DNA of 64,000 nucleotides, taken from Virgibacillus dokdonensis. Its GTDB lineage: Bacteria; Bacillota; Bacilli; Bacillales; Amphibacillaceae. Below are positions 55,563 to 64,000 of this stretch, piece by piece. Each line of letters begins with the position of its first letter. Position 1 is the stretch's first letter. The stretch spans positions 3,942,018 to 4,006,017 of the forward strand of contig NZ_LT745763.1 in assembly GCF_900166595.1 (NCBI RefSeq). The letters run 5' to 3'. The notes under the pieces were generated by a model that worked only from the letters and a program-made list of their open reading frames with translations, searched no databases and was not told where the DNA came from. The position numbers and the translations under genes were made by a program.

Positions 55563-55640
55563 TAAATTTCATCTTCAAAAGTGGGGGATTCTTCCCCCCA
55601 CTGATTAGCCGTACCCATAACCTAAAAGTACTTTTACGAT
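55563..55640 (-). repeat. hairpin segment resembling a transposon end
   Basis: On the reverse strand AGTGGGGGG, AAGAAT, CCCCCACT forms a strong hairpin, preceded by TTAGGTTATGGGTACGGC. It recalls IS200/IS605-type ends, but no transposase gene or second end is seen. It could equally be a terminator of the EamA gene. Confidence 0.3.
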
Positions 55641-55719
55641 AGGAAGATCTATTGCTTTTATCTGCATTAGATTTGTCCACATACATTTGCAATTCTTGCA
55701 ATGAGAGTTTTACAGCTTC

Positions 55720-56424
55720 TTACATTGGTAAAAATTCAGACATCTGTCGTTCATGCTTGTCGAGCATAATCTGTCCCACCTTAATGCCCTGCTCACGCAA
55801 CACCTCCATATTCTGCACAATGAATTCGTCGCTACCTACAACATAGAATAGTCCATCCTTGTCTGCAGCAAGATTTTTCACTTCTTCATAATATTCTTTA
55901 CGATTATCGACAAATTGTGATGTGAACTTCTTGTCCAATGAAGATTCAAAAATATTAGTGAATAAAAAACCTTGCGATGAATCGATGTTCAGAGAATGAA
56001 TGTGTTTGACGTTGTCCGCACGTTCGAAATACTCAAGCACCAATGGTCTGAAAGTTGCCAAACCGACACCTGATGACAGCAGATAAACATTTTTGTCTTC
56101 TCTTTTAAGGGGTACATTTGAATGCGTTTTAAATATTGCAACTTGATTGCCCACTTCAAGATTCCTTAAAATCGTTTTAAACTCCGAACACTGCTCTCTG
56201 ATGCGTGTCGTAATCCCAATTGAATTTTCGTTCGGTAAAGTTGAGATTGACATGTGGCGAATCAGGGAGCGGTTTGGTTTATCTCCTGCATTAAAACCTT
56301 CCAGCGCAAAATGAGTGTGGGAACCTTCTTCCCATGTAAAGCCTTTCGGACAGTCTAGCAGGTACGTTTTAACTTCAGGGGCTTCTTCAATAATCTTATT
56401 TATTTTAGTCCAGTATATTTGCAT
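55720..56424 (-). CDS. Fur-boxed ferredoxin reductase-type FAD/NAD oxidoreductase
   Basis: A 234-residue FNR-superfamily protein. It has an FAD-binding barrel with RHMSISTLP (RxxS-type flavin motif) and an NAD(P)-binding half with LLSSGVGLATFRPL and YVVGSDEFIVQNM. No Fe-S cysteines are present. ATG 56424 follows AAGGAG. A promoter overlapping a Fur box stands upstream. It is likely an iron-starvation-induced electron donor, for example to IsdG or for siderophore iron release. It is not closely like the FNR type 2 protein at 38082. Confidence 0.82.
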   Translation of the reverse strand: MQIYWTKINKIIEEAPEVKTYLLDCPKGFTWEEGSHTHFALEGFNAGDKPNRSLIRHMSISTLPNENSIGITTRIREQCSEFKTILRNLEVGNQVAIFKTHSNVPLKREDKNVYLLSSGVGLATFRPLVLEYFERADNVKHIHSLNIDSSQGFLFTNIFESSLDKKFTSQFVDNRKEYYEEVKNLAADKDGLFYVVGSDEFIVQNMEVLREQGIKVGQIMLDKHERQMSEFLPM

Positions 56425-56467
56425 GATATATTCTCCTTATTCCATTATATAGATTTGTTACTATCAA

Positions 56468-56496
56468 ATATACAGCAATTGATAACTATTCTCAAT
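56468..56496 (-). promoter_or_regulatory. promoter and Fur box of the flavin reductase gene
   Basis: On the reverse strand TTGAGA (56491-56496), a 17-bp spacer and TATATT (56468-56473). The Fur box (plus strand TGATAACTATTCTCA, 56481-56495) has two mismatches and covers the -35. Confidence 0.8.
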
Positions 56497-56560
56497 TAAT
56501 TATATGATTATATCATAAAATCTAGCGACTTAACAAAGCAAAAGCCGCAAACTAAATGAT

Positions 56561-56580
56561 GTATTTACTTTCCTATAGTG
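56561..56580 (+). repeat. dispersed structured repeat, 3' remnant (copy 10)
   Basis: Only the tail TATTTACTTTCCTATAGTG is recognisable. Confidence 0.45.
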
Positions 56581-56609
56581 AAAAAAGACACCTTGTCAAG
56601 ATGCCTTTT
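56581..56609 (-). terminator. terminator after the unknown lipoprotein gene
   Basis: On the reverse strand AGGCATC pairs with GGTGTCT (two G-U pairs) around TTGACAA, followed by TTTTT. Confidence 0.65.
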
Positions 56610-56657
56610 CGTAATATATATTTTATTGTTCTAGTTTTCCTTTTAAAAATCTTGTAT

Positions 56658-57173
56658 TTAGTTTGCTTCTGAATCAAACTGATCAATTATTTTATCCATT
56701 GGAAAATAAACAAAATCATTTTCATCGGTTTCTTGTTCATTTCGATGCATCGATACTTCAGCAAGATCAACAAAATCTATGGTTAGTACTTCCCAGCCTT
56801 CATGTTGCAAAAATTCATCACCGGCACTACTATAAGCAATTTGAGCTAACAAAGTTTTATCATTTATCGTGTCGTTATCGCCAATTATAATGGAAGCTTT
56901 TATTTCTCCATCGTTCATCGTTAATTTTTGTATTTCATCATTTTCTTCTAATACATGATCCTCTAATAATTGTGTTGCTTTATCCACATTCATACCTTTG
57001 TTTTGTTCTTGTTTCTCTTCCGTCTTTTGACTATCTGCCTCTTCTTGTTCCTTATTTTCTTGCTCCGTCTCTTTTTCATTTTCTGCCTTTGCTTCGCTCT
57101 CAGTTTCTCCAGAACAAGCAGCCAATGAAAGGCTCAAAATACTAATAACAATTAAAAACAATACTTTTTTCAA
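56658..57173 (-). CDS. lipoprotein of unknown function
   Basis: A 171-residue protein. It starts at TTG (57171-57173) with TTGGAGGA upstream, giving a signal peptide and lipobox SLAAC; the longer frame from 57233 spoils the signal. After Cys about 40 residues are very rich in E, K and Q (a flexible spacer). A compact acidic domain (about 80-171) follows with ASIIIGDNDTINDKTLLAQIAY. No family is recognised. The gene is alone. Confidence 0.75.
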   Translation of the reverse strand: MKKVLFLIVISILSLSLAACSGETESEAKAENEKETEQENKEQEEADSQKTEEKQEQNKGMNVDKATQLLEDHVLEENDEIQKLTMNDGEIKASIIIGDNDTINDKTLLAQIAYSSAGDEFLQHEGWEVLTIDFVDLAEVSMHRNEQETDENDFVYFPMDKIIDQFDSEAN

Positions 57174-57695
57174 ATCTGTATCCTCCAAGCAGTAGTATAA
57201 AAATATTATGCTGTATGGAGGAAGATTTTGCAAGATAAAAATGGTTTCTAAGCAAGCAAAATATCATGTACGTGCAGTGAAAAAACACACGACATTCATT
57301 AGGAATATATTTGCCAATGAACATTTCTACTTTCATATAGTGCATGCCGATGTAAAGCATAAAGCTGTCATAGAAATGCTCCAAATATCTTAGCTTTTGC
57401 TTTCAATTATCTCCAAGAACGCAAGAGAACCAAATTTAAATCTTCTCGACTTCTATGTATTTAAAAATCCTTAAAAGAATTTTATCCATAAAAATCGCAG
57501 AAAACCCCCTTTGAAAATAAAATTTAAGACTTGAAAACTACTACTATCCTTCTATCAATTAATAATAATTTTATGAAAGTTTATTTTTTTAACCGTTCAT
57601 TTTATAATAGAATCATCACCCTATACATAGTTTTATTGCTGTGATTAATTGATCAATACGGATTTAATCTATGATAAAAGAAAGGGCTTGTTACT
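57174..57695. other. intergenic region
   Basis: 522 bp between divergent genes, A/T-rich, with no credible protein or RNA. The LysR ribosome site AAAGGGC lies near 57683. Confidence 0.5.
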
Positions 57696-58580
57696 ATGGA
57701 GCTTCGACAAATTAGATACTTTGTAGCCATTGCAAACTCTAAAAGTTATTCAGAAGCAGCAAATAATTTATTTGTGACGCAACCAACCTTAAGTTGGAAC
57801 ATACAAAAGCTAGAAGAAGAATTAAACGTTCGTTTATTTTATCAAACAAATCAAGGGTTAAAACTAACCGAGGCAGGAAACATATTCTATGAAAAAGGAA
57901 AAGACATTCTTATTCATGTAGATGAATTAACAGAAACCATTCAGCAACTCAATCAAAAGGAAAACAAAACACTAAAAGTTGGCCTAACTGTTCTTTTTGC
58001 TATTCAATATATGAAAGAAATTGTTCATTTTACTTCTACCCATCCTGAAGTTGAAGTATCCCTTATTCAAACCGGATCTATTAAATTGCAAAAAATGCTC
58101 GCCAACAAGGAACTAGATATTGGATTATTATCTTTCCCTATTTATGAGCCTTCCATTACTATTGAAAACTTGAACACTTCTAATCCAGATTACTCAGTCG
58201 CTGTTGTCATGCCTTTTAACCATCCATTAGCTGAGAAAAAATCCATACAATTCTCCGATTTAAAGGGTGCTTCCATTTGTTCATTTTCTTCTAATTACGT
58301 ATTGGGAAAAATACTTCATAAATCCTGTCAGGAAAATGGATTTCAACCAAATATTATTTTTATGAATGACAACTGGGAAGTTTTATTACAGAATACGCTT
58401 ATTACAGGTGGTGTCACCTTAATGCCAAAAGCACTTGAACGCCTGAGTAACTATAACAATTTAAAATGGATACCGCTTAATGATAAAGCAAATTATTTTA
58501 AAATAGGAATTGCAAAAAGAAAAAATGAACACTTAAAAGATATTGCTATACGTTTCATTGATACGATAAAAAAGAATTAA
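57696..58580 (+). CDS. LysR-family transcriptional regulator
   Basis: A 294-residue LysR regulator with an N-terminal helix-turn-helix (SYSEAANNLFVTQPTLSWNIQKLEEEL) and a C-terminal ligand-binding fold. It is convergent with the ketopantoate-reductase-like gene, so it does not have the usual divergent target. It may control the EIIC-ptb-buk operon from a distance. Its effector is unknown. Confidence 0.88.
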   Translation: MELRQIRYFVAIANSKSYSEAANNLFVTQPTLSWNIQKLEEELNVRLFYQTNQGLKLTEAGNIFYEKGKDILIHVDELTETIQQLNQKENKTLKVGLTVLFAIQYMKEIVHFTSTHPEVEVSLIQTGSIKLQKMLANKELDIGLLSFPIYEPSITIENLNTSNPDYSVAVVMPFNHPLAEKKSIQFSDLKGASICSFSSNYVLGKILHKSCQENGFQPNIIFMNDNWEVLLQNTLITGGVTLMPKALERLSNYNNLKWIPLNDKANYFKIGIAKRKNEHLKDIAIRFIDTIKKN

Positions 58581-58780
58581 CTAAAATTATTTGAAATCCA
58601 ACTAAATTTTTCGTTTTTTAAAAAATTATGCGAATAACAGATAAAGGTAGGTTATTTTAAAATGATTGTCATAGAACACCTCAAAATTGGGTTTTATGAA
58701 TTGCTATAATTCCTCGCTACTTATGTTAGGAATCTACAAGATACATTCGCAATCGATTTGACAACGAGCGGGCATCATTC

Positions 58781-58930
58781 ATGACTAAGGAGACAGCATC
58801 AAAGAGATATTGGCTCATACTTGTCATGATCATGACCGCTCTTCTATACCCTAAATTACCTTGTTATCTCGTACCCTATAACGAAGAACAAACACTATTC
58901 ATCCATTATGATTTGTTCCTTAGCGTGTAT
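58781..58930 (+). pseudogene. possible N-terminal remnant of a membrane transporter
   Basis: A 49-codon frame with a start like MFS transporters (KRYWLILVMIMTALLY). It then runs into unrelated codons and stops, overlapping the end of the gene on the other strand by 36 bp. There is no good ribosome site. It may be the start of a lost transporter gene, or chance. Confidence 0.25.
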
Positions 58931-59827
58931 TAATTGCGTAATGAATGTATTATATGGAGTCTCAAAGCTAAATTCTTTCGACATTCGGGCTACAGCACCA
59001 TTTAAAAAATCCACTTCTGTTAAACGATGGTTTTGAATGAGATCTTGGTGCATGGAGGGATAGTGACTTCCAACTTTTCTAGAAGACTGTAAAATATATT
59101 CAACTATATCATCCTCATCTAGTATTGTTCCCTTTTCCTTGGCTACTTTAACAAACTCCTTCGCGATATGACGAATAATCATTTCGGCTTGATTCGTTGA
59201 TACGAACTCTGCCAAGTTACAATCAAGTAGTGCACAAATTGCATTCATCGCTCCATTAACACATGCTTTTCTCCAAATAGAATATTTAACATCCTCACTA
59301 TAGTATGCTTTAAAACCAGCTTGATTGAGCATACCTACAAGTTGTAAGGCCTTTTTCTCTTCACGATCTCCTGGTGTAAAGTTCTGAATTTCAATGGTGC
59401 CAGATCCCTCAAAGGTAACGTGGCCAGAACCTTTCAATCCTGAAGTATAAATGGTCACACCCATAAAAATGTTTTTAACAGGAAGGTATTCTTTTAATAT
59501 ATCTTCATGGCCAATTCCATTTAGTAAACTAATCACACTTGTATTTTCCCCTAAAATTGGTTTTATGTCCTCTAGCATATCCTGCAAACCCATTGATTTT
59601 GTGAAAACGAAGACAAGATCAACTTCCTCAGCCACTTCATGGGGATAAAAGATAGGAATGTTAACTATTTTTCTGTTATTTCCATCTTGAACGATGAGAC
59701 CATTTTCCCGAATGGAATCAATATGTTCTTTCCATTTATCAATTAAGATAACATCATTTCCTGCTTCGTAAAGCATGTAGCCAAACCGACTACCCAACGC
59801 TCCAGATCCTGCGATTGCTATTTTCAT
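58895..59827 (-). CDS. ketopantoate reductase-family protein (ApbA/PanE)
   Basis: A 310-residue NADPH-dependent 2-hydroxyacid dehydrogenase fold: IAGSGALGSRFGYML at the start, SLLNGIGHE in the middle and the C-terminal domain with the AVDFLNGA-like EVDFLNGAVARMSKE. It lies 20 bp downstream of buk on the same strand. It may be true PanE or a relative acting on another branched 2-oxo acid, which would fit the acyl-phosphate genes upstream. Confidence 0.87.
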   Translation of the reverse strand: MKIAIAGSGALGSRFGYMLYEAGNDVILIDKWKEHIDSIRENGLIVQDGNNRKIVNIPIFYPHEVAEEVDLVFVFTKSMGLQDMLEDIKPILGENTSVISLLNGIGHEDILKEYLPVKNIFMGVTIYTSGLKGSGHVTFEGSGTIEIQNFTPGDREEKKALQLVGMLNQAGFKAYYSEDVKYSIWRKACVNGAMNAICALLDCNLAEFVSTNQAEMIIRHIAKEFVKVAKEKGTILDEDDIVEYILQSSRKVGSHYPSMHQDLIQNHRLTEVDFLNGAVARMSKEFSFETPYNTFITQLIHAKEQIIMDE

Positions 59828-59847
59828 TATCTCACCTACTACTTTTT

Positions 59848-60945
59848 TTACACAACAATTGCCTTTCTGTCGTGTTCTTTAAAAACTTGCGCTTTTTCTT
59901 GACCAACTAAAACACGCCTCGCTCCTTTAGCAAGTGCTACCATTTCTGCTTCCCCTGGAACAAAGAAAACAGGGGCAATAAAAGAGGTTCTATCTTTCAC
60001 CAGACTGGTAATAAACTCCGAATAAGCAAGTCCACCAGTCATAATAATTCCATCCACTTTTCCGTAAAGAACCGTAGCGAGTTCACCAATTGTCTTTGCT
60101 ATTTGGTAAGCCATCGCCTCTAAAACAAGTTTTGCTTTTTCATCCCCATTTTTAGCTTTTTCCTCAACAATACGAGCGTCATTTGTACCAAAATAAGAGA
60201 CAAGTCCACCTTTTTTCCGTGTCAAATCCGTCATTTCTTTTTTCGTACGTTCAAAACACAATGGAATAACTTCTTTTAATGGGAGACCGCCAGAACGTTC
60301 TGTTGAAAATAAACCTTCATCATCAGATACAAGATCAATCATACGGCCGTTTTTATGAACACTAGCTGAACTTCCTCCGCCAACATGTGCTACAATAAGA
60401 TTGCTTTCTTCATAAGGCTTCTGTAACTTTTCTTCTGCAATTTTCATACAGACAGCTCGCATATTTAACACATGACCAATACTTTTACGCTCTATGTCTG
60501 CAACCCCTGAAATTCGTGCAACATCATCCATTTGATCAACCGTTACAGGATCATATATATAGGCCTTACAATCCAATGTGCCAAACGCTTGAGCAACCCC
60601 TTTTGCCAGCGTAGCTCCCAAATTTGAAGCGTGTTGTAAGACAGGACGATGTTTTAAACAATCTATCATTGCGTCATCAACAATATATGCACCTGCATTA
60701 ACTGGAGGTAACAATCCTCCACGACCTACAACCGCATCGAAAGAACCATTCGTCATGTTTTGTTCTGTTAACCACATGGTAATCTCTCTAAATCGAAAAT
60801 CATATTGATCCATGATAGAATCGTATTTAGCAATATCATCATAGGAATAGGTTAATTCTTTACTTAAAATCATTTCATCATTTTCAAAATATGCAAGTTT
60901 CGTTGATGTTGCTCCAGGATTTATAGATAGAATACGATCCGCCAT
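59848..60945 (-). CDS. buk: butyrate kinase (or branched-chain acyl kinase)
   Basis: A 365-residue member of the acetokinase family, Buk branch: ILSINPGATSTKLAYF, VVGRGGLLPP, AHVGGGSSASVHKNG and IIMTGGLAYS. I prefer ATG 60945, nine bases after GGAAGGAG; the ATG at 60951 is only three bases away. It makes butyrate or branched acids and ATP from acyl phosphates. It overlaps the end of ptb by about 60 bp. Confidence 0.92.
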   Translation of the reverse strand: MADRILSINPGATSTKLAYFENDEMILSKELTYSYDDIAKYDSIMDQYDFRFREITMWLTEQNMTNGSFDAVVGRGGLLPPVNAGAYIVDDAMIDCLKHRPVLQHASNLGATLAKGVAQAFGTLDCKAYIYDPVTVDQMDDVARISGVADIERKSIGHVLNMRAVCMKIAEEKLQKPYEESNLIVAHVGGGSSASVHKNGRMIDLVSDDEGLFSTERSGGLPLKEVIPLCFERTKKEMTDLTRKKGGLVSYFGTNDARIVEEKAKNGDEKAKLVLEAMAYQIAKTIGELATVLYGKVDGIIMTGGLAYSEFITSLVKDRTSFIAPVFFVPGEAEMVALAKGARRVLVGQEKAQVFKEHDRKAIVV

Positions 60946-61867
60946 CTTCATTTACTCCTTCCTCTTTTTGTGCATGGCTAATTTGTAATGCCAACAGAAG
61001 AGAATATCGTTTTTCCAGTGTACTTGAACTTCTAGATGTTAAAACAATTGGAACTTGAGCCCCAAGAATAATGCCAGCCATTGTGCCGTTAGCAAGTAGG
61101 AGCATACTTTTGGATAGTGTATTACCGGCTACAACATCAGAAGCAACTAATACATCTGCATCCCCGTTAATTTCTCCTTGGTATCCTTTTTCAGTCGCTA
61201 TGGAAGGTCTGAGAGCAACATCTAATGAAATAGGTCCTTCTACAACACAATCTTCACTTTCCTTAAATCGTTTCGTTAATTCATCTGCATCTGTTGAAGC
61301 TGGAAGCTTAGGCTGAACAACTTCAGCTGCAGATAATACCGCAAATTTTGGATGATGATAGTTTAATGCCCGCATGACTTCTAGCGCATTTTCTATCATC
61401 GCCTGTTTTTGATCGACATTTGGCGTTAACAGCATACCGCCATCTGTAACTCCAATCAGTTTTGGATAAGCAGGGACATCGATTAACGCTAGATGAGAAA
61501 GGACATCTTTCTCTCGTATTCCTGTTTCCCGATGAACGACTTCTTTTAATAATGTCCCCGTTTGAATATTTCCTTTCATAATAAAATGAACCTTATTTTC
61601 CCTTACTAATTCAACACCTTTATACGCTGCCTCTTGATCAGATGACACATCAACGATATGATAAGTAGTGTTTTTCATATCCATTTTTGATATTAAATCT
61701 TCTATTTCTGACTGACTATCAATTAGAAATGGTATAACTACTCCTTCATTAGCTAGTTCAAAAATGCTTTCTAACGCATGTTCATTAGCCGCTTTAACGA
61801 CAGCTACTTTTTTAGGTTCTTTTATGTTGCCTATCTTTTGTTCCAATTCTTGAAAATCATGTAACAT
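60884..61867 (-). CDS. ptb: phosphate butyryltransferase family protein
   Basis: A 327-residue phosphate acyltransferase (PTA_PTB family) with GNIQTGTLLKEVVHRETG and a C-terminal GTMAGIILGAQVPIVLTSRS. Relatives end near residue 300, at about LALQISHAQ. Here the frame runs some 25 residues further and overlaps the buk start by about 62 bp. A single-base change in the A5 run near 60969 would give the usual end with an ATGA junction. It converts acyl-CoA to acyl phosphate for Buk. Confidence 0.88.
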   Translation of the reverse strand: MLHDFQELEQKIGNIKEPKKVAVVKAANEHALESIFELANEGVVIPFLIDSQSEIEDLISKMDMKNTTYHIVDVSSDQEAAYKGVELVRENKVHFIMKGNIQTGTLLKEVVHRETGIREKDVLSHLALIDVPAYPKLIGVTDGGMLLTPNVDQKQAMIENALEVMRALNYHHPKFAVLSAAEVVQPKLPASTDADELTKRFKESEDCVVEGPISLDVALRPSIATEKGYQGEINGDADVLVASDVVAGNTLSKSMLLLANGTMAGIILGAQVPIVLTSRSSSTLEKRYSLLLALQISHAQKEEGVNEDGGSYSIYKSWSNINETCIF

Positions 61868-61882
61868 GCTATAAGCCTCCCG

Positions 61883-62938
61883 TTATTCTACGTCGAGTTT
61901 GTAATCTTCTGGTGAAATAATTGGCCAGATTTTTGTAAACAGGTAATTAAAAAATATCCCTAAACCTATTGGAGCGACAACAAATACTAATATCGTAATG
62001 AATATGTTTCCAACGGACCATCCACCTGCTGCCAAGTTGAGATGGTTAACCGGGCCAACCAGTCCACTAAATCCAAACCCCGCACTCATAGGCGTTCCTT
62101 GTATTTTAAATATCGCCGCTAGTATTCCTAATACAGCAGCATTACAAATAACTGGTAGCAATATTTTCGGTTTAGCAAAGACGTTCGGCATTGACATTTT
62201 TGGGGAACCAATAAAGTGAGCCAGTGATGTCCCTACTGAGTTTACTCTCCAACCTGCAATCGCAAGCCCAAAGCCTGCAGCAACGACCCCTAAATTTCCA
62301 GCGCCAGACCCAATACCCGCTAGGGAAACAGCAAGGGCAATTCCGACTGTAGTAATTGGCGTTGTGATAAGAATAGAGAATAAAATCGCAAGTAAAACAC
62401 TCATGATAATAGGTTGTAGCGTAAGTAACTGAGATACAAAATGGCCGATAAGTGTTGTAATGTGCCCAACATATGGTAAAAGCGCATAACCTAACCCTCC
62501 ACCAACAATTAATAGAATTGGCGGTATTAAAATAATACTGTAACTTTTTAAACGTGAACCTAACAATTGAATAATCCCAGCACCAATAGCACCGGTAAAC
62601 ATCATATTAATGACATCGCCCGTTCCTGCCATAGTTAGCGCGTCACCTGAAAAATCAACTGCTCCTCCACCTACCATGACTGCAAGACCGAGGGAAGCTG
62701 ATTGAATAGGAGTGAATTTAAATTGATAACCAATCAAAACACCAACAATTAATCCTAATATCGAGTTGGACATGGATGTAACATCTAAAACAAACTGACC
62801 TTGAGGAAAAATAGGTAATAATGCTTTAAATAATTCTCCTAGTAATGCACCTGGTATTAATGCTAAAACAGTACCTATTGCTAATCCATTTAGTACATTC
62901 ATTGAAAACTTCTTGGCTGTCATTGTTTCTGTCCCCAT
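61883..62938 (-). CDS. PTS EIIC-like membrane protein (PTS_EIIC_2 type)
   Basis: A 351-residue polytopic protein with about nine segments, glycine-rich (GLAVMVGGGAVDFSGDALT), of the EIIC_2-like group. No EIIA or EIIB gene is near, and it is 15 bp before ptb in the same operon. ATG 62938 follows GAGGAG. It may therefore move a short-chain acid or other metabolite rather than a PTS sugar. This is inference; the family's substrates are not established to my knowledge. Confidence 0.75.
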   Translation of the reverse strand: MGTETMTAKKFSMNVLNGLAIGTVLALIPGALLGELFKALLPIFPQGQFVLDVTSMSNSILGLIVGVLIGYQFKFTPIQSASLGLAVMVGGGAVDFSGDALTMAGTGDVINMMFTGAIGAGIIQLLGSRLKSYSIILIPPILLIVGGGLGYALLPYVGHITTLIGHFVSQLLTLQPIIMSVLLAILFSILITTPITTVGIALAVSLAGIGSGAGNLGVVAAGFGLAIAGWRVNSVGTSLAHFIGSPKMSMPNVFAKPKILLPVICNAAVLGILAAIFKIQGTPMSAGFGFSGLVGPVNHLNLAAGGWSVGNIFITILVFVVAPIGLGIFFNYLFTKIWPIISPEDYKLDVE

Positions 62939-63139
62939 GAATATTCTCCTCTGCTGTAAAATTTTTAGTTATCTTAGCCTTCTCTTGTTAAAAAATTCAC
63001 AAGAAACTAAATCATTGTGTTAGAAATACGTAGCTTATCTCCAATGAGGAAAGCTTCTGTTTTTCCCTCCCTATTATAAAATCTAAAAACTTATAATAGA
63101 ACCACTTTTAGTTAGAAGGTTTTCTTATTTTTATACGAA

Positions 63140-63185
63140 GGGCTCTATCAAAGGAGAATTTCTGAATGAACATGTGATAAAGCCC
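63140..63185 (-). terminator. hairpin after the dihydrolipoyl dehydrogenase gene
   Basis: GGGCTCTATCA (63140-63150) pairs with TGATAAAGCCC (63175-63185) with one mismatch. The following T-tract on the reverse strand is weak. Confidence 0.55.
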
Positions 63186-63204
63186 CGCTCTCTTACTCAT
63201 ACAT

Positions 63205-64000
63205 TTAAATATGGATTGGTTGTCCTAATGCTAACTCGGCAGCATCCATCACACTTTCTGCCATGGATGGGTGACTATGAATCGTTAATGTAACATCTTC
63301 CGCAGTTAATCCGTTTTCGATAGCTAACCCTATTTCAGCAATCATATCACTTGCGCTAACTCCAGCTAGTTGCGCACCTAATAGCGTACCACTTTCCTTC
63401 TCTGTAATGAGACGGACAAATCCTTCTGTTTGATTGAGGGATAATGCACGCCCATTACCTGCAAGTGGGAATTTGCTCTCTTTGACGTCATATCCATGTT
63501 CTTTCGCTTCTTTTTTCGTATAACCAACTGTTGCTAGTTCTGGATCTGTGAAACATATAGCAGGCATTGCCAAGTAATCTACTGCTGCACCTTTGCTTCC
63601 ACTAATTACTTCAGCAGCTACTTTTGCCTCATAGCTTGCTTTATGGGCAAGTGCAGCTCCGGGGACAACGTCACCAATGGCAAAAATATTCTTTTTATTC
63701 GTGCGACCTTGTTCATCGACTTCAATAAGACCTTTATCATTTGTTTTAATGCCAGCTAGTTCTAAACCAATATCATCTGTGTTTGGTTTACGTCCTACAG
63801 ATACTAACACATAGTCAGCATCGATGGCCTCTTCTTGCCCACCTGCATCATATGTGACCGTTGCTTTTTTGTCTGTTTGCTTCACAAATTTAGCCATCGC
63901 ATTTGTTACAATGGAAACATTTTTAGCTTTGAATGCATCAACAACAAGTTTAACCATATCTTTTTCAAAACTAGGTAAAATCTGTTCTGATCCTTCTAAA
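63205..64000 (-). CDS. dihydrolipoyl dehydrogenase (E3), C-terminal part
   Basis: The frame is open to the window edge; upstream residues [14 protein letters not shown] confirm that the gene continues. Visible are the NAD-domain end, [11 protein letters not shown], the FAD contact FAIGDVVPG and the dimer domain with the active-site HSHPSMAE (catalytic His) before the C-terminus GQPIHI. The tail resembles E3 of pyruvate or acetoin dehydrogenase more than LpdV of the branched-chain complex. The missing N-terminal half, with the redox CxxxxC, lies beyond 64000. Confidence 0.92.
   Translation of the reverse strand, partial: LEGSEQILPSFEKDMVKLVVDAFKAKNVSIVTNAMAKFVKQTDKKATVTYDAGGQEEAIDADYVLVSVGRKPNTDDIGLELAGIKTNDKGLIEVDEQGRTNKKNIFAIGDVVPGAALAHKASYEAKVAAEVISGSKGAAVDYLAMPAICFTDPELATVGYTKKEAKEHGYDVKESKFPLAGNGRALSLNQTEGFVRLITEKESGTLLGAQLAGVSASDMIAEIGLAIENGLTAEDVTLTIHSHPSMAESVMDAAELALGQPIHI

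Noticed and set aside
57208..57393. Small plus-strand frame of 61 codons
   Set aside because: No ribosome site and the overlapping frame on the other strand is equally open; likely chance in A/T-rich DNA.

Overview
The window looks like low-GC Firmicute DNA from a halotolerant member of the Bacillaceae (Virgibacillus/Oceanobacillus type). The 16S rRNA is bacilli-like. Next to the rRNA operon lies the block pdaB, kbaA, gerD, salA, cwlD, in the same order as beside an rrn operon in Bacillus subtilis. Genes co-oriented with the rRNA are on the minus strand, so the replication fork probably runs from high to low coordinates. The genus assignment rests on recalled 16S features and is tentative.

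Layout. 1-2700: 5' end of 23S, tRNA-Ala, tRNA-Ile and 16S rRNA, all on the minus strand, with two tandem rrn promoters. 2900-8900: sporulation and germination block. 9300-19700: envelope genes (three DUF948 proteins, a YihY protein, a YknW/YknX-like pair, a MoxR/VWA pair), an NADP oxidoreductase and a broken PH-domain gene. A structured intergenic repeat family with one fixed orientation is scattered through this part. 20360-27400: a sugar-salvage cluster (kinase, isomerase, class II aldolase, NhaC-type antiporter, DeoR regulator, iron alcohol dehydrogenase). Its gene content fits the 5-deoxyribose/methylthioribose DHAP shunt. 27460-30080: small unknown proteins, gene remnants, a BASS transporter and a DUF2332 fragment. 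30800-37700: an ABC importer followed by a glycerophosphodiesterase-like enzyme, an inositol-monophosphatase-like enzyme and a LacI regulator. This is probably a system that imports a phosphodiester, cleaves it and dephosphorylates the product.

38080-56420 is an iron island. It holds a Fur-controlled ferredoxin-NADP reductase divergent from a siderophore ABC operon. Next comes a full isd haem locus: three NEAT proteins, haem ABC importer 1 and sortase B on the minus strand, diverging from haem ABC importer 2 and an IsdG-type haem monooxygenase on the plus strand. A 61-bp, almost perfect palindrome at 50503-50563 carries a consensus Fur box and a sigma-A promoter on each strand, so one Fur-bound site could switch both arms. 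A MarR/EamA pair with two matching operators and a second Fur-boxed flavin reductase follow.

56650-64000: an unknown lipoprotein, a LysR regulator, and an operon of an EIIC-like membrane protein, ptb, buk and a ketopantoate-reductase-like gene, then the 3' part of a dihydrolipoyl dehydrogenase that runs off the window.
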